From: Flavobacteriaceae bacterium
GTDB lineage: Bacteria > Bacteroidota > Bacteroidia > Flavobacteriales > Flavobacteriaceae
DNA length: 64,000 bases
Assembly: GCA_009827225.1 (NCBI GenBank)
Contig: WUAI01000009.1
Location: 1 to 64,000 of the forward strand
Direction: 5' to 3'
The notes below the pieces were generated by a model, which made no database searches, was not told the origin of the DNA, and was given only the letters and a program-made list of their open reading frames with translations. The position numbers and the translations under genes are program-made. Shown one piece after another: positions 24,547 through 33,271 of this stretch (within the stretch, counting starts at the first letter, position 1; every line of letters begins with the position of its first letter).

Positions 24547-27500
24547 ATGAAAAAACTTTTCTTTTTACTGGTGAGTTTCATCGCTTTCCAGATGGCAGAG
24601 GCTCAAACTGCCCAAGTACAAATCATTCATAATTCTGCGGATGCCGGTGCGGCTGAAGTAGATATCTACGTGGATGGAATGCTGGCTTTGGATAACTTTG
24701 CCTTTAGAACCGCAACACCTTACATTCCCTTACCTGCTGATGTACAAATTGAAATTGATGTAGCTCCAGGTAATAGTACAGGAGTTGGAGACTCAATTGC
24801 CAACTTCCCCGTTACTTTAACCAGTGGCGAGACCTATGTTGTCGTCGCAGATGGTATAGTAAGCCCGACGGGATATAATCCTGCTACGGCTTTCAACCTT
24901 GAAATCTTCCCAATGGGTAGAGAAGCAGCCACAGTAGGAACCAATACTGATGTATTGATTCATCACGGAGCCACTGACGCACCGACGGTAGATATCGTTG
25001 AAGTAGGCGCCGGAGCCGGAACAATTTCAGATAACCTGCCTTATGCTGGATTTGATGGATACCTGGAACTACCTACCGCTGATTATGCCATCGAAGTAAG
25101 AGACGAAACCGGAACCGTAACTGTTGGTGCTTATGAATTACCCGCAGCTACTCTAGGACTGGACGGTGCGGCCGTAGTAGCGGTTGCTTCAGGATTCTTG
25201 GATCCTTCCATGAATTCAAACGGTCCTGCTTTCGGAATTTGGGTAGCATTGGCTACTGGAGGACCTTTGGTTGAATTACCTGCTTCCACTGCAAGAGTAC
25301 AAGTGATTCACAACTCTGCTGACGCGGCTGCAGCTGAAGTAGATGTATACCTGAACGGAGCATTGGCAATCGATGACTTTGCTTTCAGAACGTCTACGCC
25401 TTATCTTGATTTCCCGGCTGGAGTAGGGATCGAGATAGCTGTTGCCCCTGGTACAAGTACAGGAGTGGGAGATGCTATTGCAACTTTCCCATTGACACTA
25501 ACAAGAAATGAAACTTATGTTGTTGTAGCCGACGGTATCGTTAGTCCAACAGGATATGATCCAGCTACAGCATTTAATTTAGAAATATTCCCATTCGGAA
25601 GAGAGGCCGCTACAGTTGCAACCAATACCGATGTTTTGATTCATCATGGAGCTACTGATGCGCCTACGGTAGATATCGTTGAGGTTGGTGCTGGTGCCGG
25701 AACTATTTCCGATAACCTGCCTTATGCCGGATTTGATGGATACCTGGAATTACCGACGGCTGATTATGCCATCGAAGTAAGAGACCAAACAGGAACTGTG
25801 ACGGTAGGTGCTTATGAATTGCCTGCCGCTACTTTAGGATTGGACGGAGCTGCTGCTGTAGCTGTTGCTTCAGGATTCTTGGATCCTTCCATGAATTCTA
25901 ACGGACCTGCTTTCGGAATTTGGGTGGCACTACCAACCGGAGGAGCAATGGTTGAATTACCAGCTTCAACGGCTAGAGTACAGGTAATCCATAACTCTGC
26001 TGATGCTGCTGCTGCCGAGGTTGATGTATACCTTAATGGTGCCCTTGCCATCGATGATTTTGCTTTCAGAACTGCAACTCCTTACTTGGATTTCCCTGCG
26101 GGAGTAGGTATTGAGATCGCAGTGGCTCCAGGAAACAGTACTGGTGTAGGCGACGCCATTGCAACATTCCCATTAACGTTAGCGCGCACAGAGACCTATT
26201 CTGTCGTAGCCGATGGAATTGTTAGTGGCTCAGGATACAATCCTCCACAGCCATTTACGCTGGAGATCTATGCGACGGCAAGAGAAACTTCTGCAGATCC
26301 TACAAAAGCTGATGTATTGGTACACCACGGTGCAACCGATGCTCCTAGAGTAGATATTTACGAAACATTAATCGGAATTGGCTTAATCGCGAATAATCTT
26401 GATTACACAGACTTTAGAAATTCATATTTAGAATTACCCGCTATCAACTACGCTATTGAGGTAAGAGATGAGACAGGAACAGTAACTGTTGCTGCATATG
26501 ATCTACCTATCGCCGACCTGGGTATTGCCGGTTTAGGTGTAACTGCTGTTGCATCTGGATTCCTTGATCCTTCTCAAAATTCAAACGGAGAGGCATTCGG
26601 AATTTGGGTTGCCCTACCCGCTGGTGGACCTATGGTAGAACTACCTGTATCCACAGCGCGTGCACAGGTAATTCATAACTCAGCCGATGCTGCAGCTGCT
26701 GAAGTAGATGTATATGTGAACGGTGACCTTGCCGTTGATGATTTTGCTTTCAGAACAGCAACGCCTTTTATCGATCTTCCTGCCGGAGTTACTATCGAGA
26801 TCGCAATTGCTCCTGGAAATAGTACCAGCGTAGCAGATGCCATCGCTACATTCCCTTTCGCGCTTGGGGTAGATGATACTTATATAGTAGTAGCAGACGG
26901 AATTGTTAGTGGAAGTGGATACAATCCACCTGCGCCTTTCAATCTTGAAGTATTCCCATTCGGAAGAGAAGTTGCGACAAGTGCTACGAACACAGATGTT
27001 TTGGTACACCATGGATCGACAGATGCTCCAACAGTAGATATCGTTGAAGTAGGAGCCGGAGCCGGAACACTTGTAGACGATATTTCTTATCCAGAATTTG
27101 CTGGATACTTGGAATTGCCAACTGCCAACTATGCGATTGAAGTGAGAGATGAGACCGGAACGGTAACTGTGGCTGCCTATGAAGCACCATTAGCTGATCT
27201 TGGATTGGATGGAGCTGCGCTAGTGGCTGTAGCCTCAGGTTTCCTTGATCCTTCTCAGAATTCTAACGGACCCGCTTTCGGAATCTGGGCTGCATTGCCA
27301 GCTGGAGGACCATTAGTAGAATTACCTAGCTCAACATCTAGAGTACAGGTGATCCACAACTCAGCGGATGCCGCTGCGTCAGAAGTAGATGTATATATCG
27401 GAGGAAGCCTTGCTGTAGACAACTTTGCTTTCCGCACAGCTACTCCTTTCATCGATTTCCCAGCAGGAGTTGAAACTGAAATTGCTGTAGCACCAGCTAA

Positions 27501-28275
27501 CAGTACAAGTGCAGCAGATGCGATTGCTACTTTCCCGGTTACTTTGGAGAGACAAGAAACTTACATTGTAGTAGCCGACGGAATCGTTAGCCCGGAAGGA
27601 TACGATCCAGCACCAGCTTTCGGATTGGAAGTATTCGCTATAGGTAGAGAAGCTGCAACAAGTGGGTCTAATACAGATGTCTTAGTTCACCACGGTTCGA
27701 CTGATGCACCTACAGTAGATGTAGTTGAAGTAGGAGTGGGAGCAGGAACCATCGTAGACGATTTGGCTTACACTGATTTCGCCGGATATCTTGAATTACC
27801 GACTGCCGATTACACTTTGGAGATCAGAGATGAAACCGGTGCTGTAACTGTAGCCGCCTATGAAGCGCCATTAGCGACTCTAGGATTGGACGGAGCAGCT
27901 ATTACTGTAGTAGCTTCAGGATTCCTTGATCCTTCTAATAACAGTGACGGTCCTGCCTTTGGATTATGGGTGGCACTTGCTGCGGGAGGAGACCTGGTGG
28001 AATTGCCAGCGCCTGTGTTGAGCACTACCGATTTCGATGCCAGCAACATTGCTGTATACCCGAATCCAACCAACGGTGAGCTGTTCATCCGCGGATTGGA
28101 GAATATCAACTTCGAAGTGAGTATCGTTGATATGCAGGGTAGAACACTTAGCACTAGCACTTTAAATACAAACGCCGAAGCTATCAACGTGAGCGCGTTA
28201 TCGGCCGGAGTTTATCAATTGGTATTTACCGATGGTAACAACATCATCGGAAGTAAGAGATTCATTAAGAATTAA
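24547..28275 (+). CDS. Secreted DUF4397 repeat protein with T9SS sorting domain
   Basis: A 1242-residue protein with a signal peptide (residues 1-19, ending AEAQ) and five tandem units of 227-228 residues. Each unit has two DUF4397-like halves: the first starts near VQVIHNSADA, the second near TDVLVHHGATDAP. The last ~85 residues (NIAVYPNPTNGELF to GSKRFIKN) are a type A T9SS sorting domain. Composition is rich in Ala, Val, Asp and Glu and poor in Lys, suggesting an acidic beta-sandwich rod exported to or beyond the surface. DUF4397 has no established function. Unit 3's second half is clearly diverged. A strong terminator follows. Confidence 0.9.
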   Translation: MKKLFFLLVSFIAFQMAEAQTAQVQIIHNSADAGAAEVDIYVDGMLALDNFAFRTATPYIPLPADVQIEIDVAPGNSTGVGDSIANFPVTLTSGETYVVVADGIVSPTGYNPATAFNLEIFPMGREAATVGTNTDVLIHHGATDAPTVDIVEVGAGAGTISDNLPYAGFDGYLELPTADYAIEVRDETGTVTVGAYELPAATLGLDGAAVVAVASGFLDPSMNSNGPAFGIWVALATGGPLVELPASTARVQVIHNSADAAAAEVDVYLNGALAIDDFAFRTSTPYLDFPAGVGIEIAVAPGTSTGVGDAIATFPLTLTRNETYVVVADGIVSPTGYDPATAFNLEIFPFGREAATVATNTDVLIHHGATDAPTVDIVEVGAGAGTISDNLPYAGFDGYLELPTADYAIEVRDQTGTVTVGAYELPAATLGLDGAAAVAVASGFLDPSMNSNGPAFGIWVALPTGGAMVELPASTARVQVIHNSADAAAAEVDVYLNGALAIDDFAFRTATPYLDFPAGVGIEIAVAPGNSTGVGDAIATFPLTLARTETYSVVADGIVSGSGYNPPQPFTLEIYATARETSADPTKADVLVHHGATDAPRVDIYETLIGIGLIANNLDYTDFRNSYLELPAINYAIEVRDETGTVTVAAYDLPIADLGIAGLGVTAVASGFLDPSQNSNGEAFGIWVALPAGGPMVELPVSTARAQVIHNSADAAAAEVDVYVNGDLAVDDFAFRTATPFIDLPAGVTIEIAIAPGNSTSVADAIATFPFALGVDDTYIVVADGIVSGSGYNPPAPFNLEVFPFGREVATSATNTDVLVHHGSTDAPTVDIVEVGAGAGTLVDDISYPEFAGYLELPTANYAIEVRDETGTVTVAAYEAPLADLGLDGAALVAVASGFLDPSQNSNGPAFGIWAALPAGGPLVELPSSTSRVQVIHNSADAAASEVDVYIGGSLAVDNFAFRTATPFIDFPAGVETEIAVAPANSTSAADAIATFPVTLERQETYIVVADGIVSPEGYDPAPAFGLEVFAIGREAATSGSNTDVLVHHGSTDAPTVDVVEVGVGAGTIVDDLAYTDFAGYLELPTADYTLEIRDETGAVTVAAYEAPLATLGLDGAAITVVASGFLDPSNNSDGPAFGLWVALAAGGDLVELPAPVLSTTDFDASNIAVYPNPTNGELFIRGLENINFEVSIVDMQGRTLSTSTLNTNAEAINVSALSAGVYQLVFTDGNNIIGSKRFIKN
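24610..28017 (+). repeat. Five tandem ~681-bp coding repeats (DUF4397 units)
   Basis: Units start at 24610, 25291, 25972, 26656 and 27337, with lengths of 681, 681, 684, 681 and 681 bases. Neighbouring units 1-2 and 2-3 share long stretches of nearly identical protein, while codons differ at many third positions, so the duplications are not very recent. Confidence 0.9.
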
Positions 28276-28297
28276 TGGATATATAAAAATTGCTATC

Positions 28298-28327
28298 AAA
28301 AAGGGCTCCCTGATAGGAGCCCTTTTT
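28298..28327 (+). terminator. Rho-independent terminator after the DUF4397 gene
   Basis: AAAAAGGGCTCC pairs with GGAGCCCTTTTT around CTGATA. Confidence 0.9.
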
Positions 28328-28403
28328 ATTTTGCGTGCATTGCTTGTTTTTAACAAAAAATTAAAGGAAAAATTCTCGGGGAATTTTATTTTTGGTCTTT
28401 GCT

Positions 28404-28706
28404 ATGAATAAATCGGTCGTACATACAATTTTGTCGTTCGTGGTTGCCTTTTCATTATTGGCTCCCGCCATCGTACCGCTATTAAAAGTGGACGGGGAGA
28501 CAATTGTTTGGATCGACATTACGGAAGATGAAAGTAAAAAAGAGTCAAAAAAAGAGATCGAGGAAAAAGAAGTTTATTTCCAGGATCTAACAGGATTTGA
28601 TTCAGATGACGCACTTGACGAGTCGTTGTGGAATCATGCCTACTTCGCTTTGTGGCTCGAAGGATCGACCGAAATCATTCTCCCTCCTCCGGAACATAAC
28701 GTTTAG
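28404..28706 (+). CDS. Small acidic protein of unknown function, membrane-anchored or secreted
   Basis: About 100 residues from the ATG at 28404 (MNKSVVHTILSFV); a start four codons earlier is possible. The N terminus is one hydrophobic segment (residues ~5-26), followed by a strongly acidic and lysine-rich stretch (DITEDESKKESKKEIEEKE) and a tail ending LPPPEHNV. I do not recognise the family. It lies 61 bases upstream of the SulP transporter start on the same strand and may be co-transcribed with it and the carbonic anhydrase. A TATTTTTG -7-like element at 28387-28394 lies just before the start. Confidence 0.6.
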   Translation: MNKSVVHTILSFVVAFSLLAPAIVPLLKVDGETIVWIDITEDESKKESKKEIEEKEVYFQDLTGFDSDDALDESLWNHAYFALWLEGSTEIILPPPEHNV

Positions 28707-28767
28707 TATTTCAGCATAAAAAAATTACTAATCATTGCGGCTCATAGAGCCGTGGAAAACTATTGTT

Positions 28768-30345
28768 ATGTTTAAAAATTTAAGAAACGACTTACCGTCG
28801 AGTATTGTTGTATTTTTTGTAGCGTTACCTTTATGTTTAGGGATCGCATTGGCGAGTGGAGCGCCGCTTTTCTCAGGTCTGATAGCCGGGATAGTTGGAG
28901 GAATTGTTGTAGGAAGTTTAAGTGGATCACAAATTGGAGTGAGTGGTCCGGCTGCAGGATTAGCAGCCATTGTTTTAACGGCGATCGCAGCCTTGGGAAG
29001 TTTTGAAAACTTTTTGCTTGCCGTTGTGTTGGGTGGAGTGATCCAAATGCTTTTTGGAGTGTTACGTGCCGGAATTATCGGTTATTATTTCCCTTCATCC
29101 GTTATCAAGGGAATGCTTACAGGTATTGGTATTATCATTATACTGAAACAAATTCCGCATTTCTTTGGGTATGATTCCAACCCTGAAGGAGATTTTGCCT
29201 TCTTCCAGGTGGATGGAGAAAACACCTTCTCAGGAATTATTAATTCTTTGAATTTTATTAGTCTTGGTTCTACCATTGTAGCGATTGTAGGTCTGGGTAT
29301 TCTTATCCTTTGGGAGAAAGTATTAACCAAGAAGTCTAAGATATTTAAATTGATCCAGGGACCGTTGGTAGCAGTGATCTTTGGGATTGTCTTTTTTAGC
29401 TTTGCAGGAAACTCCCAGTTTGCCATATCAACTGAAAACCTGGTTAGCGTGCCTGTACCCGGGGACATCGACTCTTTCTTTGCGCAGTTTACCTTCCCTA
29501 ATTTTGGAGCGATAAGCAACCCTGAAATCTGGATCACCGCCTTTACGATTGCTTTAGTTGCCAGTTTGGAAACTTTGTTGTGTGTGGAAGCCACAGACAA
29601 ACTGGATCCGGAAAAACGTGTGACACCCACCAATCGCGAGTTATTAGCGCAAGGAACCGGAAACATCCTTTCCGGACTAATCGGTGGATTGCCAATCACC
29701 CAGGTGATCGTACGTAGTTCGGCAAATGTTCAATCCGGAGGAAAGACCAAGATGTCTGCCATCATTCATGGTTTCTTTTTGCTGATCTCTGTAATGTTGA
29801 TTCCAACTTTATTGAATAGAATTCCGCTTTCTGTATTAGCAGCAATTCTTTTAGTAGTTGGATATAAATTGGCCAAGCCCAGATTATTCAAAGAGATGTA
29901 TGCAAAAGGTTGGAAACAATTCGTACCTTTTACCGTGACAGTCTTAGGAATCATTTTTACCGATTTATTGATTGGTATTGGTTTAGGACTGGCAGTGGGA
30001 ATTGTAGTTATTTTGATCAAGAGCTATCAGAACTCACACTTCCTTCATATGGAAGATAACAGCAACGGAGAGGTGAAACTGAAAATGACGCTGGCGGAAG
30101 AAGTGACATTCTTCAATAAAGGAGCCATTTTGAAAGAATTGGATGCTTTGGAGGAAAATTCTTATTTGACCCTGGATGTTCGAAAAACCAGGTATCTGGA
30201 TAACGATATCATTGAAATACTAGAAGACTTTTCGGAAAAGGCTCGGAATAAGAATATTACCATTAAGCTTATTTCTGAAAGAGGCATGGTAGAAAACCCG
30301 TCCAGTTACATTGAATTTTTTAAATTGAGACCAAAATCAGCATAA
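28768..30345 (+). CDS. SulP family inorganic anion transporter (BicA-like)
   Basis: About 525 residues with 11-14 membrane segments in the SulP arrangement. The signature region is seen in GSLSGSQIGVSGPAAGLA (anion-binding helix 3) and GLIGGLPITQVIVRSSANVQSGGKTK (helix 10). The C-terminal ~90 residues (from about LKMTLAEEVTFFNKG) form a STAS domain. SulP members carry sulfate, bicarbonate or other anions. The gene lies 9 bases before a beta-carbonic anhydrase, the arrangement expected for bicarbonate uptake. The longest frame starts at TTG 28735; the ATG at 28768 (MFKNLRNDLPSS) is preferred. Confidence 0.9.
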   Translation: MFKNLRNDLPSSIVVFFVALPLCLGIALASGAPLFSGLIAGIVGGIVVGSLSGSQIGVSGPAAGLAAIVLTAIAALGSFENFLLAVVLGGVIQMLFGVLRAGIIGYYFPSSVIKGMLTGIGIIIILKQIPHFFGYDSNPEGDFAFFQVDGENTFSGIINSLNFISLGSTIVAIVGLGILILWEKVLTKKSKIFKLIQGPLVAVIFGIVFFSFAGNSQFAISTENLVSVPVPGDIDSFFAQFTFPNFGAISNPEIWITAFTIALVASLETLLCVEATDKLDPEKRVTPTNRELLAQGTGNILSGLIGGLPITQVIVRSSANVQSGGKTKMSAIIHGFFLLISVMLIPTLLNRIPLSVLAAILLVVGYKLAKPRLFKEMYAKGWKQFVPFTVTVLGIIFTDLLIGIGLGLAVGIVVILIKSYQNSHFLHMEDNSNGEVKLKMTLAEEVTFFNKGAILKELDALEENSYLTLDVRKTRYLDNDIIEILEDFSEKARNKNITIKLISERGMVENPSSYIEFFKLRPKSA

Positions 30346-30354
30346 ACAACAACT

Positions 30355-30981
30355 ATGAAAGCACACACTAAAGAAACTCAAGCGGCCATGACCCCTCAAA
30401 GCGCGTTACAAGCTTTGAAGGATGGGAATAGCCGTTTTACCAGCGGGCAAATGGCCAGCAGAGATTTAAACGATCAAGTGTCCGATACTTCTTCGGGTCA
30501 ATATCCATTTGCTACGGTATTGCATTGTATTGATTCACGAGTCTCTGCCGAATTATTATTCGACCAGGGAATAGGGGATGTATTCTCCATTCGAATCGCA
30601 GGAAATTTTGTGAATGATGACATCCTGGGAAGTATGGAGTTCGCCTGTAAACTGGCCGGAACCAAATTAGTGGTAGTTTTAGGTCATACTGCTTGCGGAG
30701 CCGTTAAAGGTGCATGCGACCACGCTCGATTGGGTAATCTTACGACCCTGATCAATAAGCTGGAGCCTGCCGTTGCTGCGGTTACGGAGCCCACGGATGA
30801 AAGCCTTCGGAATTCCGGAAACATCAGCTTTGTGAATGAAGTTGCAAAGAAGAATGTGGAAATGACCATGGCGAATATTCGTTCCAAAAGTCCGATATTA
30901 AAGGAGATGGAAGACAACGGAGAAATTGCCGTCGTTGGAGGAATGTACCATATAGAAGATGGAAGTGTAACCTTCTATTAA
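30355..30981 (+). CDS. Beta-class carbonic anhydrase
   Basis: This 208-residue protein has the beta-CA zinc ligands Cys58 (HCIDSR), His111 and Cys114 (GHTACGA) and the Asp60-Arg62 dyad that controls the active site. It interconverts CO2 and bicarbonate. No convincing signal peptide is seen, so it is cytoplasmic. It follows the SulP gene by 9 bases: the pair would import bicarbonate and equilibrate it with CO2, for anaplerotic carboxylation or pH control. Confidence 0.93.
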   Translation: MKAHTKETQAAMTPQSALQALKDGNSRFTSGQMASRDLNDQVSDTSSGQYPFATVLHCIDSRVSAELLFDQGIGDVFSIRIAGNFVNDDILGSMEFACKLAGTKLVVVLGHTACGAVKGACDHARLGNLTTLINKLEPAVAAVTEPTDESLRNSGNISFVNEVAKKNVEMTMANIRSKSPILKEMEDNGEIAVVGGMYHIEDGSVTFY

Positions 30982-31000
30982 TAAATTGGAACTAAATAGT

Positions 31001-31030
31001 AAACCCGCAACTAATGTTGCGGGTTTTTTT
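31001..31030. terminator. Rho-independent terminator between carbonic anhydrase and the LytTR regulator
   Basis: AAACCCGCAAC pairs with GTTGCGGGTTT around TAAT, followed by T-run. It overlaps the stop codon of the convergent regulator by two bases. Confidence 0.88.
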
Positions 31031-31757
31031 ATATACCTATCCGGCTGAAAAATTCAGATTTATAACTCTCACCGATCGGGATCCGAACATCATCTATGAC
31101 GATTTTACTTCGCTGAATCGAATCGATCTTGTTTACATTAACAATAAAGGAACGATGCACACGAAGGAAATTATTGGTAGGTAACAAATTTTGAATCTCC
31201 TTAAAACTCATAAGGGTAAGCACTGGTTTGTTGGTGTTCACGTGTATCTTCAGATAGTCCTTTAGTCCCTGGATGTATTTGATATCTTCGAGTGATAATT
31301 TCACATTATCGTATTCCGATTTTACAAAAATGTAATTTCTGGTTTCCTGTGGAGCTGTCCCGAACGCAGGTGCAATGTTTAATTGCGCCGGCGGATTCTT
31401 TTTTAGTGAAATTAATTCCCTTGCCCGGTTAACGGCTTTGATAAATCGTGGAAATGGAATTGGTTTTACCAGGTAGTCCACCGCGTTCAGTTCGAATCCT
31501 TCAAGAGCATACTGCGGGTAAGCCGTCGTGAAAATAAAGAGAGGACGCTTGTCCATGGATTTAATAAAATCTATCCCGCTTATCTGAGGCATTTCAATAT
31601 CAGAAAATACCAGATCGACGCTTTGTTTACGCAACAATTCCAATGCCTCTATAGCGTTGGTAAAGGTGCCTATTACCTCAATGTTACCCATATCATCGCA
31701 GTAAGATTTGATAATATTCAGGGCTAGTGGCTCGTCATCGATAATTATACATTTCAT
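31029..31757 (-). CDS. LytTR family response regulator
   Basis: This 242-residue regulator has a receiver domain with the acidic pocket IIDDEPLA, phospho-acceptor Asp in LVFSDIEMP (about residue 54) and the conserved Thr/Lys region FTTAYPQYALEGF and VDYLVKPI. The C-terminal ~100 residues are a LytTR DNA-binding domain (KSEYDNVKLSLEDIKYIQG, LRVHRSFIVNVNKI). It starts one base after the stop of the histidine kinase, its cognate partner. It should bind a pair of short direct repeats; the divergent region at 35188-35410 is the obvious place to look. Confidence 0.93.
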   Translation of the reverse strand: MKCIIIDDEPLALNIIKSYCDDMGNIEVIGTFTNAIEALELLRKQSVDLVFSDIEMPQISGIDFIKSMDKRPLFIFTTAYPQYALEGFELNAVDYLVKPIPFPRFIKAVNRARELISLKKNPPAQLNIAPAFGTAPQETRNYIFVKSEYDNVKLSLEDIKYIQGLKDYLKIHVNTNKPVLTLMSFKEIQNLLPTNNFLRVHRSFIVNVNKIDSIQRSKIVIDDVRIPIGESYKSEFFSRIGI

Positions 31758-31758
31758 T

Positions 31759-32796
31759 TTAATAAAGATTTAATTCGAGATCAACGAAGTACCTTTTTTC
31801 GTCTTTTTTCATAGAAAGACTATGTTTATTAGGGTACAATAGCTCGAGGCGATTCTTAATATTTCTAAGTCCGATCCCGGAACTCTTCTCATCCTTTTTG
31901 AAATTTCCAAGGAAGTTGTTCACTCGAAAGATTAGGGTATTACCCACCACTTCAATAACAATGGCGATGTCTGTTACTCCCTTAAAATCAGTTCCATATT
32001 TAAAGGCGTTTTCAATAAATGAGATCAACAATAGGGGGTGGATCTGTTTGTCCTCATAATTTCCCTTAATGACAAGGGTTACAAGTTCACTGTTCAGCAA
32101 TCGAAGTCTCTGCAATGAGATATAGTTCTGTATGTATTTAATTTCTTTGGAAAGGGGCACCTTTTCTTCCCTGGCTTCATACAGCATATATCGCATGAGT
32201 TCCGACAGGGTGATGACCGCTTCCGGAGCTTCATTCGACTTGTTTCGAACCAGTGAGTAGATACTGTTCAAAGAGTTGAATAAAAAATGAGGGTTCAACT
32301 GATTTTTAAGGAACTGAAGTTCGGTTTCCGTTTTTTGAATTTCTTTAAGTTGTACCAATTTGTCACGCTGGTAAAAGTCCTTGACCAGGGCGATCGTACC
32401 TCCCAATAAAAAGAATGCAAACGTGATCACTACCGGGATAAAATATTTCAGCTGCTTTACCGCCGATTGTTGCTCGACAGCTTCCACCATTTCCTTGAAT
32501 TGCTCCATTCCTGGTGGCAATTGTGGCATCGAATGGCGTACTGCGATATTAACAACTACCAATAAGCCTATAGACGACAGCACATAGGGAATCATTCTTT
32601 TCTTCAGCAGTAAAAATGGTACCAGGATCAGGTAATTAGCGTAAAATACAACAGCATTGATACCCAGTCTGTAGAATAGTTTGAGATCGACAGCACCGAA
32701 TTCTGAAATCGCAAAGGCAACAGGGAAGGATATAAAACAAACCCAGGCAATTATATGTAGCCAGTACTCTTTAATCTTTACTGAATTTTGTGCCAA
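31759..32796 (-). CDS. LytS/AlgZ-type membrane histidine kinase
   Basis: This 345-residue protein has four N-terminal membrane helices (to about residue 140), a short coiled segment, and the His_kinase domain with phospho-acceptor His in LKNQLNPHFLFNSLNS (about residue 196). The ATPase domain shows LLLISFIENAFKYG (N box) and SSGIGLRNIKNRLELLYP (G box). There is no separate periplasmic sensor domain, so the stimulus is likely sensed in the membrane or delivered by partner proteins. It follows the DUF4907-like gene by 26 bases and precedes the regulator by one base. Confidence 0.92.
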   Translation of the reverse strand: MAQNSVKIKEYWLHIIAWVCFISFPVAFAISEFGAVDLKLFYRLGINAVVFYANYLILVPFLLLKKRMIPYVLSSIGLLVVVNIAVRHSMPQLPPGMEQFKEMVEAVEQQSAVKQLKYFIPVVITFAFFLLGGTIALVKDFYQRDKLVQLKEIQKTETELQFLKNQLNPHFLFNSLNSIYSLVRNKSNEAPEAVITLSELMRYMLYEAREEKVPLSKEIKYIQNYISLQRLRLLNSELVTLVIKGNYEDKQIHPLLLISFIENAFKYGTDFKGVTDIAIVIEVVGNTLIFRVNNFLGNFKKDEKSSGIGLRNIKNRLELLYPNKHSLSMKKDEKRYFVDLELNLY

Positions 32797-32822
32797 AACG
32801 GTAACTTTTGGTTCGATGTTTT

Positions 32823-33188
32823 CTAGCGTTGAAAATTAATTTCATAATGTATCAATTCTGAGATTTCTACCGTGGGAGATTGGCCTTTTTTTAACTTTTC
32901 TATGACCAGTTCGGCGATCCTGGATGCTTCCTTTTCGCTTCTGAAATACTGTTCACCGGGAACTCCCGGGATATGTTGCTGTCGAATCAAAAGTTTGTTT
33001 GTATGATAGATTTCATATCCCCATCCCGAATTGGGACCTTCCATAATACTTAGACTATATGGGTCCTGAATAGTTTTATGGGAAGGCCCCATCGGAATTG
33101 GGTGAACCAAAACCACCGTCAAAAAAATGATCAAACAAAGCAATATATATTGCTGAATTAAACTTTGCTTAAAAAAGGAACCGGCCAT
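32823..33188 (-). CDS. DUF4907-like membrane-anchored small protein
   Basis: This 121-residue protein has one hydrophobic segment (about residues 13-33, YILLCLIIFLTVVLVHP) and a ~80-residue outer domain. The latter has WGYEIYHTNKLLIRQQHIPG and EKEASRIAELVIEKLKKGQSPTV, a pattern I recall from the Bacteroidota family DUF4907. The orientation would place the small domain in the periplasm. It lies between the Kelch lipoprotein and the histidine kinase, so it may link outer-membrane events to the kinase. That role is inference only. Confidence 0.75.
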   Translation of the reverse strand: MAGSFFKQSLIQQYILLCLIIFLTVVLVHPIPMGPSHKTIQDPYSLSIMEGPNSGWGYEIYHTNKLLIRQQHIPGVPGEQYFRSEKEASRIAELVIEKLKKGQSPTVEISELIHYEINFQR

Positions 33189-33271
33189 GATAACACCTAA
33201 ATACGTTATTAACTAATACAAATCATTACATGACCGATTCACAATCAAACAACTAACAATCTATGGGTCCG

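Noticed and set aside
24610..28017. CRISPR-like or satellite repeat array
   Set aside because: The repeats are in-frame coding units of a secreted protein, about 681 bases each.
29085..29699. 204-residue minus-strand frame
   Set aside because: Antisense shadow of the SulP transporter; low-complexity Pro/Ile/Lys composition.
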